A stretch of DNA of 51,333 nt from Mycobacterium kyorinense (lineage in GTDB: Bacteria; Actinomycetota; Actinomycetes; Mycobacteriales; Mycobacteriaceae). A program made the position numbers and the translations under genes. Below, one piece after another: positions 46,197 to 51,333 of this stretch (the stretch's first letter is position 1; every line of letters begins with the position of its first letter). The stretch spans positions 1 through 51,333 of the forward strand of contig NZ_LZKJ01000139.1 in NCBI RefSeq assembly GCF_001672775.1, read 5' to 3'. A model generated the notes under the pieces. That model was not told the DNA's origin. It did not search any database and worked only from the letters and a program-made list of their open reading frames with translations.

Positions 46197-47210
46197 GTGC
46201 GCATTGCGGTCACGGGCGGAACCGGCTACCTGGGCGCGCACACCGTGCGTGCGCTGCTCGAGGCCGGCCACGAGGTCAGGCTGTTGGTGGCACCGAACGA
46301 TCCGGCCGCCGTCGTCGACCGGTTCCGCACGCTCGGCCCGGTGACGGTAGCCGTCGGTGACGTTCGGGCGTCGTCGACGATCGACGAATTGCTGGGCGGT
46401 GCCGATGCCGTGTTGCATGCGGCCGGCATTGTCGGCACCGATGAACGCCGAGCCCAAGCGATGTGGGACATCAACGCCTATGCGACGGAATCGATTCTCA
46501 CCCGCGCTGTCGAGCTCGGGCTTGACCCGGTGGTATCGGTGAGCAGCTACAGTGCCCTGTTTCCGCCGCCGAACGGGATCATCACGCCGGACTCGCCGAC
46601 AGCCGATGGTCGCAGCGCCTACGCCAAAACCAAGGGCTACGCCGACCGGGTCGCCCGGCGACTGCAGGACGCCGGCGCGCCGGTCGTGGTCACCTATCCC
46701 TCGAGCGTGGTCGGCCCCGCGTTCGGCACCGCCCCCGGTGTGACCGAGCGGGGCTGGGCGCCGATCGTGCGCTGGGCGGTCGCGCCGAGCGTGCCCGGCG
46801 GCATGCAGATGGTCGACGTGCGTGACGTCGCCGACGTGCACGTGCGGATCATGGAACTCGGCCAGGGCCCTCGCCGCTACGTGTGTGGCGGGCAGCTGCT
46901 CAGCTTCGACGATATGATCGACGCCCTCGAAGCGGGCTTGGGGCGGCGAGTGCGACGTATCCCGGTGTCGCCAAGGGTGTTTCGCGGCATCGGGCGTCTC
47001 GCCGACGTGGCCGGCCGCTACCTGACACTCGCCGACGGGCTGAGCTACGAGGCGGCGATGCTGTTGACCGCCGCCACCCCGACCGACGACAGCAAGACGC
47101 TGCGCGAGCTCGGGATCACTTGGCGCTGCCCGAAAGCCGCGATCGTCGAGTCATTGCGCGCGGGACGCGGTGATGGCCGTCGTCAGCAGTTGCGCGATCC
47201 GGTTTCGTAG
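46197..47210 (+). CDS. NAD(P)-dependent epimerase/dehydratase family protein
   Basis: 337 residues from GTG 46197 (MRIAVTGGTGYLGAHTVRAL), preceded by GAGAGG; the longer in-frame start at 46143 would overlap the divergent gene. It is an extended SDR: cofactor motif GGTGYLGAH at residues 6-14, VLHAAGIVGTDE, and YAKTK with the catalytic Tyr and Lys. VTYPSSVVGPAF and VDVRDVADVHVRIMELG follow, as in dihydroflavonol-4-reductase and cinnamoyl-CoA-reductase-like proteins. The 3' end overlaps the convergent TetR gene by 60 bases. The substrate is unknown. Confidence 0.9.
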   Translation: MRIAVTGGTGYLGAHTVRALLEAGHEVRLLVAPNDPAAVVDRFRTLGPVTVAVGDVRASSTIDELLGGADAVLHAAGIVGTDERRAQAMWDINAYATESILTRAVELGLDPVVSVSSYSALFPPPNGIITPDSPTADGRSAYAKTKGYADRVARRLQDAGAPVVVTYPSSVVGPAFGTAPGVTERGWAPIVRWAVAPSVPGGMQMVDVRDVADVHVRIMELGQGPRRYVCGGQLLSFDDMIDALEAGLGRRVRRIPVSPRVFRGIGRLADVAGRYLTLADGLSYEAAMLLTAATPTDDSKTLRELGITWRCPKAAIVESLRAGRGDGRRQQLRDPVS

Positions 47211-47756
47211 CGCTGGAGAGTCGTCTTCGACGGCAATCGTCGTCACGAATAGCGCTGCGCCCGCGGCCATCGCCAGCGACGCCCGGGCGTCGAGGTCGGC
47301 GCGCCGCCGTTCGGGACGCGTCGTGGCGTTCACGTCCTCGGCGAACAGCCGCACCGCGGGGCCGCTGAACTCCGCCCACAAGGTTTTGCGGAGGTCGTCG
47401 TTTTCACTCAGCGCCAGCAGCAGGCCCGGCACCGCTGCCCGCACGTCGGCTCTGCTGAAAAGTTCGTGACTGCCGCGCACCACCCACTCGAGCCAGCCAG
47501 TCACGTCGGTGCCGGAAAATGGTGACAGATCAGGGGTTTCGCCCAATATGGCGTGCAGCACCAACTCCGCTTTGGAGGCCCAGCGACGGTTCAAGCTGGA
47601 CCGGCCCACCCCCGCCCGTGCTGCGACCAAGCGCATGCTCAGCTCGTCCCAGCCGACTTCGGCCAGCAATTCCCGCGTCACCGACAGCACTCGCTCGTCG
47701 ATCGAGGCGTCACGCGGCCGGCCGACCGAAGCACCGCGGCGATCGACGTTGGTCAT
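47151..47756 (-). CDS. TetR-family transcriptional regulator
   Basis: 201 residues. The helix-turn-helix lies at residues 20-65: ERVLSVTRELLAEVGWDELS, MRLVAARAGVGRSSLNRRW, ASKAELVLHAILGE. The C-terminal helical domain should bind an effector. Its gene converges with and overlaps the epimerase gene by 60 bases. It is not present here in H37Rv, and together with the Old-Yellow-type and epimerase genes forms an added cassette. The likely operator is the 47-base gap between those two divergent genes; inference only. Confidence 0.88.
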   Translation of the reverse strand: MTNVDRRGASVGRPRDASIDERVLSVTRELLAEVGWDELSMRLVAARAGVGRSSLNRRWASKAELVLHAILGETPDLSPFSGTDVTGWLEWVVRGSHELFSRADVRAAVPGLLLALSENDDLRKTLWAEFSGPAVRLFAEDVNATTRPERRRADLDARASLAMAAGAALFVTTIAVEDDSPALRNRIAQLLTTAITASRAQ

Positions 47757-47761
47757 CTGGC

Positions 47762-48664
47762 TCAGCGGGCGTCGAGCACGGCTCGCAGAATGTCGACCAG
47801 CGCACGAGGCTGGTCGCTTTGCACGGAGTGGCCGGAATTCTCGACGACGTGCGCGCCGCGAAACCGCTTTGCGCGACGGCGTAATTCAGCGACATCGTCG
47901 TCGCTGACGAAGCCGGAGGCACCGCCGCGAATCAGAGTGACAGGCGCGGACAGGGCGTCGACGTCGTCCCAGAGGCTTGCGAAGTCGGGAAAGCTGCGGA
48001 TGGCGTCGTAGCGCCACGTCCAGCGGCCGTCGTCGAGCCGCTTCGAGTTGTGGAACACGCCGCGGCGCAACGCCTTCGGATCTCGGTGTGGTGCCGCGGC
48101 GGTGGTCAGCTCGAGCATGGCGTCGAAGCTGGGGAACTCGCGCTCGCCGTGCATCAATGCCACGGTGCCCTGCTGCTCCTTGGTCATCTCGGCGTGCCGC
48201 TGCAACGCCGACGGGGTGACGTCGATGAGCACGAGTTCGTTGACGAGTTCTGGTGCTATCGCCGCCAACCGGATCGCGGTGAGCCCGCCAAGCGACATGC
48301 CGACGACAAGTTCGGCATGTGGCGCCAGCGTGCGCAACACCGGCGCCAGCGCGTCGGCGTTGAGCTGCGGCGAGTAGTCGCCGTCGTCGCGCCACATCGA
48401 GTGGCCGTGGCCGGGCAGATCCACCGCCAGCGCCGGCTCGCCCACCCCGACGATCACGGTGTCCCAGGTATGCGCGTTCTGCCCGCCGCCGTGCAGGAAG
48501 ATCACCCGGGGCGGGCGCTCATCCCAGCGCAGCGCGCTGATGCCGCCGGTGTCGACGCGCTGGACGTCCGGTAGCCGCCGAGTCACTCCCGCCTGTTCGG
48601 CGTTCTCATGCAGCAGCGCGAACTCGGAGAGTCCGGCCAGTTCGTCGTCGCTCATCTTTGGCAC
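47762..48664 (-). CDS. Alpha/beta hydrolase (Rv0045c type)
   Basis: 300 residues. GTG 48664 or ATG 48655 may be the start. Alpha/beta fold features: oxyanion loop VIFLHGGGQNAHTWDTV, nucleophile elbow VVGMSLGGLTAI (Ser), and the late His in VVENSGHSVQSDQPRALV, with an Asp in VLIDVTPSALQ nearby. M. tuberculosis Rv0045c is an esterase-like enzyme with broad short-chain ester activity in vitro; the natural substrate is unknown. Five bases downstream lies the TetR gene start. ino1 is upstream on the same strand. Confidence 0.92.
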   Translation of the reverse strand: MPKMSDDELAGLSEFALLHENAEQAGVTRRLPDVQRVDTGGISALRWDERPPRVIFLHGGGQNAHTWDTVIVGVGEPALAVDLPGHGHSMWRDDGDYSPQLNADALAPVLRTLAPHAELVVGMSLGGLTAIRLAAIAPELVNELVLIDVTPSALQRHAEMTKEQQGTVALMHGEREFPSFDAMLELTTAAAPHRDPKALRRGVFHNSKRLDDGRWTWRYDAIRSFPDFASLWDDVDALSAPVTLIRGGASGFVSDDDVAELRRRAKRFRGAHVVENSGHSVQSDQPRALVDILRAVLDAR

Positions 48665-48729
48665 TGACTCTGCGTCTACCAGACAGAAGTGCGAGTAGCT
48701 TGTCTGGTCAGCGCAGAGTCAACATCGCG

Positions 48730-49824
48730 CTAACCGGTAATGAACTGTTCGAGTTGGGTGCGGGCGACGTCGTCGGGCAGCTGCTGCGGGGGGCTCTTCA
48801 TCAGGTAAGCCGACGCCGCCACGATCGGGCCGCCGATGCCGCGGTCCTTGGCGATCTTGGCCGCCCGCACCGCGTCGATGATGACGCCCGCCGAGTTGGG
48901 CGAGTCCCACACCTCGAGCTTGTACTCCAGGTTCAGCGGCACATCACCGAACGCCCGGCCTTCCAGCCGCACATACGCCCACTTGCGGTCGTCGAGCCAG
49001 CCGACGTGGTCGGACGGGCCGATGTGCACGTCTTTGGTCTTGAACTCGCGCTGCACGTTCGACGTGACCGCCTGAGTCTTGGAGATCTTCTTCGACTCCA
49101 ACCGCTCGCGTTCGAGCATGTTGAGGAAGTCCATGTTGCCGCCGACGTTGAGCTGCATCGTGCGGTCAAGCTGCACACCGCGGTCCTCGAAGAGCTTGGC
49201 CATCACGCGGTGGGTGATCGTCGCGCCGACCTGGCTCTTGATGTCGTCGCCGACGATCGGCACGCCCGCGTCGGCGAACTTCTTGGCCCACACCGGGTCG
49301 GAGGCGATGAACACCGGCAGCGCGTTGACGAACGCGACTCCTGCGTCGATCGCGCACTGGGCATAGAACTTGTCGGCCTCTTCCGAGCCCACCGGCAGGT
49401 AGGAGACCAGTACGTCGACCTTGGCGTCGCGCAGCGCCTTGACGACGTCGACGGCGTCGACGTCGGACACCTCGATGGTGTCGGCGTAGTACTTGCCGAT
49501 GCCGTCGAGCGTCGGGCCGCGCTGCACCACCACGTCGGTGGGCGGCACGTCGGCGATCTTGATGGTGTTGTTCTCCGACGCGAAGATCGCCTCGGACAAA
49601 TCGAAGCCGACCTTCTTGGCGTCCACGTCGAACGCGGCGACGAACTTGACGTCGCGCACGTGGTACGGCCCGAAGCGCACGTGCATCAGGCCGGGCACCG
49701 TGGCTGCCTCGTCAGCGTTCTGGTAGTACTGGACGCCCTGTACCAGCGAGGACGCGCAGTTGCCGACGCCGACGATGGCGACCCGGATCTCGGTCGACGC
49801 CTCTGCCGCGGTTTGCTCAGTCAT
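48730..49824 (-). CDS. ino1: Inositol-1-phosphate synthase
   Basis: 364 residues, close to the 367 of M. tuberculosis Ino1. It converts glucose 6-phosphate to inositol 1-phosphate, the first step toward phosphatidylinositol, its mannosides and mycothiol. The NAD-binding motif is [20 protein letters not shown] near residues 15-35. The conserved stretches [35 protein letters not shown] and [18 protein letters not shown] bear catalytic Lys and Asp residues. ATG 49824 is preceded by AAGGAGAAC at a short spacing. The PadR gene lies 58 bases upstream, suggesting a regulator-enzyme operon. Confidence 0.97.
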   Translation of the reverse strand: MTEQTAAEASTEIRVAIVGVGNCASSLVQGVQYYQNADEAATVPGLMHVRFGPYHVRDVKFVAAFDVDAKKVGFDLSEAIFASENNTIKIADVPPTDVVVQRGPTLDGIGKYYADTIEVSDVDAVDVVKALRDAKVDVLVSYLPVGSEEADKFYAQCAIDAGVAFVNALPVFIASDPVWAKKFADAGVPIVGDDIKSQVGATITHRVMAKLFEDRGVQLDRTMQLNVGGNMDFLNMLERERLESKKISKTQAVTSNVQREFKTKDVHIGPSDHVGWLDDRKWAYVRLEGRAFGDVPLNLEYKLEVWDSPNSAGVIIDAVRAAKIAKDRGIGGPIVAASAYLMKSPPQQLPDDVARTQLEQFITG

Positions 49825-49882
49825 TAGGGCGTTCTCCTTACTTCTCCCTGTGTCGTGGGTATTTCGGTGTTGCTGGATTGTT

Positions 49883-50425
49883 TTAGGACTGCTCTGCGCG
49901 GTGTTGCGCCACGCGTTCGGCTGCGATCAGCTCGTTGAGCCACTTGACTTCCCGTTCGCTCGATTCCAGCCCGAGCTGGTGTAGCTGGCGGGTGTAGCGG
50001 TCGAACGAGTTGCTGGCCCGCGCCACTGCTTCACGCAGGCCCTCACGGCGTTCCTCGACCTGGCGGCGCCGGCCCTCCAGGATGCGCATCCGCGCTTCGG
50101 CCGGGGTGCGGTTGAAGAACGCCAGGTGCACCCCGAAGCCGTCGTCGGTGTAGTTGTGCGGTCCGGTGTCGGCGACCAGTTCAGAAAAGCGCTGGCGGCC
50201 GGCGTCGGTCAGCTGATACACCCGACGGGCCCGTCGCACCGGTGTCCCGGCAGGGGCGGCGTCCTCGGCGATCAGCCCGTCGGCCTGCATGCGGCGCAGC
50301 GCCGGGTAGAGCGACCCGTAGGAAAACGCCCGAAACGCGCCGAGTAGCCCGGTCAGTCGTTTGCGCAGCTCATAACCATGCATGGGCGACTCGAGCAGAA
50401 GGCCGAGGATGGCAAGCTCCAGCAT
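49883..50425 (-). CDS. PadR-family transcriptional regulator (Rv0047c type)
   Basis: 180 residues, same length as M. tuberculosis Rv0047c. The N-terminal winged helix is [46 protein letters not shown], with the wing at [13 protein letters not shown]. The C-terminal part is a long helical dimerisation domain ([19 protein letters not shown]). ATG 50425 has AAAGGAGGTG about six bases upstream, a very strong ribosome site. As ino1 follows directly, it may control inositol synthesis and itself through the palindrome upstream. Confidence 0.93.
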   Translation of the reverse strand: MLELAILGLLLESPMHGYELRKRLTGLLGAFRAFSYGSLYPALRRMQADGLIAEDAAPAGTPVRRARRVYQLTDAGRQRFSELVADTGPHNYTDDGFGVHLAFFNRTPAEARMRILEGRRRQVEERREGLREAVARASNSFDRYTRQLHQLGLESSEREVKWLNELIAAERVAQHRAEQS

Positions 50426-50491
50426 CGAGTCACCTCCTTTGCTCGGCCGTTACGACGATTGGATGTGTCGGGGTATAGCTTCGCGCCATAG

Positions 50492-50504
50492 TATCGCCCC
50501 GATA
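50492..50504. promoter_or_regulatory. Candidate PadR operator
   Basis: TATCG-CCC-CGATA is a perfect inverted repeat with five-base arms, 67-79 bases upstream of the PadR start, inside the 123-base gap between it and the last gene. It sits in an unusually AT-rich patch (ATAGTATCG and CGATATATT), where a promoter is likely. Autoregulation by PadR proteins from such sites is common; this one is not proven. Confidence 0.45.
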
Positions 50505-50548
50505 TATTTGCCACCACACCAGCTGCCGTTCGCACCGCGTTCAACTGC

Positions 50549-51292
50549 TCAGGATGGGTAGTTCACCCGTTTGACGGCGCCGTCGCCGGCGAACTGGATG
50601 TAGCCACTGCCGTAGTCGCTGGAGACATACACCGACAGCGACAGCGCTCCCGGCGTAGTCGGGTCGCGCGCGGGCTCCACGATCAAATACGTGGACTTGA
50701 CGTCGGCCTGCTTGATGCCCAAGGTTTCCGGGGCGCCCCGCAGGATGCCGACCGTCGTCTTCGGGTCGAACTGCCCCAGGTCGACGAGAGCAGCGTCACC
50801 GCTTTTGGCTGAACTGCTCGGATCGCCCCACCCGCCGCGGTAGGTGTAGCTCAGCTGCCGGCGCGGCTCGTTGGGGTCCGCGCGCTCCATCGACGCGTAG
50901 TCGGGATAGATCACCAGGCGATAGCCCATGGTGTCGCCGAACTTCTTGCGGGCCTGTTCCATCAGCCCGGTCAACCCGCCCAGCGACTGCAGTTGCCGCG
51001 GCGGCGTCAACACCACCGGCGCGATGCCGTCGGGTTTTTCGCCGGGATCCGATGTGAAGCTCAGCGGTGAGCTGGTGTTGCCGTAGAGACCCCAGCCGAT
51101 TCCGATGCCGAGCAACACGGCGACAACCAGCGCGGCCACCAGTGCGGTGACACTCGGTGATCTGCACACGTTGGTGGGTGATCTGCAGACCGCCAGCGCC
51201 CCGGTGCAACTGCCCTCACTCGCCAAATCCCCGGCGCTCGGCAGTCGCGGTATCGCGGTGGCCGCGCTGGTTGTCGCCGTGTTGCTCGGCAT
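50549..51292 (-). CDS. Conserved membrane protein (Rv0048c type), start region scrambled by an inverted repeat
   Basis: The open frame predicts 247 residues, but only the part from about residue 52 on resembles a real protein. It has one membrane helix (VAALVVAVLLGIGIGWGLYG) and then an external domain with SFTSDPGEKPDGIAPVVLTP, QARKKFGDTMGYRLVIYPDY, SYTYRGGWGDP and STYLIVEPARDPTTPGALSL, as in Rv0048c. The first 51 residues are antisense-like (several Cys, odd codons). The plus strand of the same stretch instead encodes SAPVQLPSLAKSPALGSRG, followed by the same membrane helix and open to the window edge. The authentic N-terminus is thus probably on the other side of the fold-back. Function unknown. 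Confidence 0.7.
   Translation of the reverse strand: MPSNTATTSAATAIPRLPSAGDLASEGSCTGALAVCRSPTNVCRSPSVTALVAALVVAVLLGIGIGWGLYGNTSSPLSFTSDPGEKPDGIAPVVLTPPRQLQSLGGLTGLMEQARKKFGDTMGYRLVIYPDYASMERADPNEPRRQLSYTYRGGWGDPSSSAKSGDAALVDLGQFDPKTTVGILRGAPETLGIKQADVKSTYLIVEPARDPTTPGALSLSVYVSSDYGSGYIQFAGDGAVKRVNYPS
51064..51139 (+). repeat. Left arm of a 76-base inverted repeat
   Basis: This arm is the exact reverse complement of 51258-51333, base for base over 76 positions, with a 118-base spacer (51140-51257). It covers the codons for the membrane helix of the last gene. The right arm reaches the very end of the window, so the repeat could be longer. Confidence 0.97.
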
Positions 51293-51333
51293 CGGAATCG
51301 GCTGGGGTCTCTACGGCAACACCAGCTCACCGC
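51258..51333 (-). repeat. Right arm of a 76-base inverted repeat (reaches window end)
   Basis: This is the reverse-complement copy of 51064-51139. On the plus strand it encodes the same membrane helix (VAALVVAVLLGIGIGW) in a frame that is open from at least 51147. That frame has high GC at third positions, as in real genes here. The arrangement fits a mis-oriented end fragment in an assembly, or a recent inverted duplication. Confidence 0.97.

Noticed and set aside
51147..51333. Separate plus-strand gene at the right edge
   Set aside because: It shares 76 identical bases with the minus-strand gene, so it is better explained as the displaced N-terminus of that gene than as an independent paralogue.

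Overview
The window is mycobacterial chromosome around the replication origin. The evidence is the gene set and order (gyrA-gyrB-dciA-recF-dnaN-oriC-dnaA and rpmH-rnpA-yidD-yidC-jag-rsmG-parA-parB), the high GC content, the many GTG/TTG starts with ATGA overlaps, and actinobacterial genes such as cwlM, sigM, the MurJ-pseudokinase fusion, mtc28 and ino1. GyrA carries a full-length 420-residue intein, and there is no gnd gene between dnaN and recF. Both fit a slow-growing, non-tuberculosis Mycobacterium. I cannot name the species.

Left part (1-10290), minus strand: the 3'-truncated DUF3566 membrane gene (Rv0007 type), gyrA with intein, gyrB, dciA (helicase loader), recF and dnaN, all transcribed away from oriC. 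The dnaN-dnaA gap (9826-10290) is oriC. dnaA has a TTG start and three good DnaA boxes in its upstream region. From 12393 rightward come rpmH, rnpA, yidD, yidC, jag, rsmG, parA, parB and a GNAT-like gene on the plus strand. Two parS sites lie in rsmG and parA. Next, on the minus strand, is a cell-wall and redox block: cwlM, trxC, trxB2, the anti-SigM gene, sigM, murJ, a DUF6049 gene and mutT4. It is followed by pcnA and a gene of Asp-rich calcium-type repeats on the plus strand.

At about 32.2 kb the gene order changes. The Rv3906c-type gene is directly followed by the Rv0036c-type gene. In M. tuberculosis H37Rv (gene order from memory) these lie on opposite sides of oriC, and the first block has the opposite orientation to the second. 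The simplest reading is an inversion of an origin-containing segment. It preserves the leading-strand orientation of the genes. A 59-base bipartite hairpin sits exactly at the junction.

Right part (32263-51333): homologues of Rv0036c to Rv0048c in order (DinB-like, MFS, AlgH, small membrane protein, Mtc28, leuS, MarR, GntR, F420 oxidoreductase, hydrolase, ino1, PadR, membrane protein). Three additions are absent from H37Rv at these places: an SDR gene after leuS, a two-gene amino-acid ABC transporter with a fused binding protein and permease, and a cassette of an Old-Yellow-type oxidoreductase, an epimerase and a TetR regulator. The last 270 bases fold back on themselves as a perfect 76-base inverted repeat that scrambles the start of the last gene; this looks like an assembly or junction artefact.

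I found no tRNA, rRNA, insertion sequence or CRISPR array. Most of the window is ordinary, well-conserved mycobacterial core. The unusual points are the intein, the origin-block junction, the terminal fold-back, a 71-base element with terminal inverted repeats next to trxB2, and the accessory cassettes between 39.5 and 47.8 kb.
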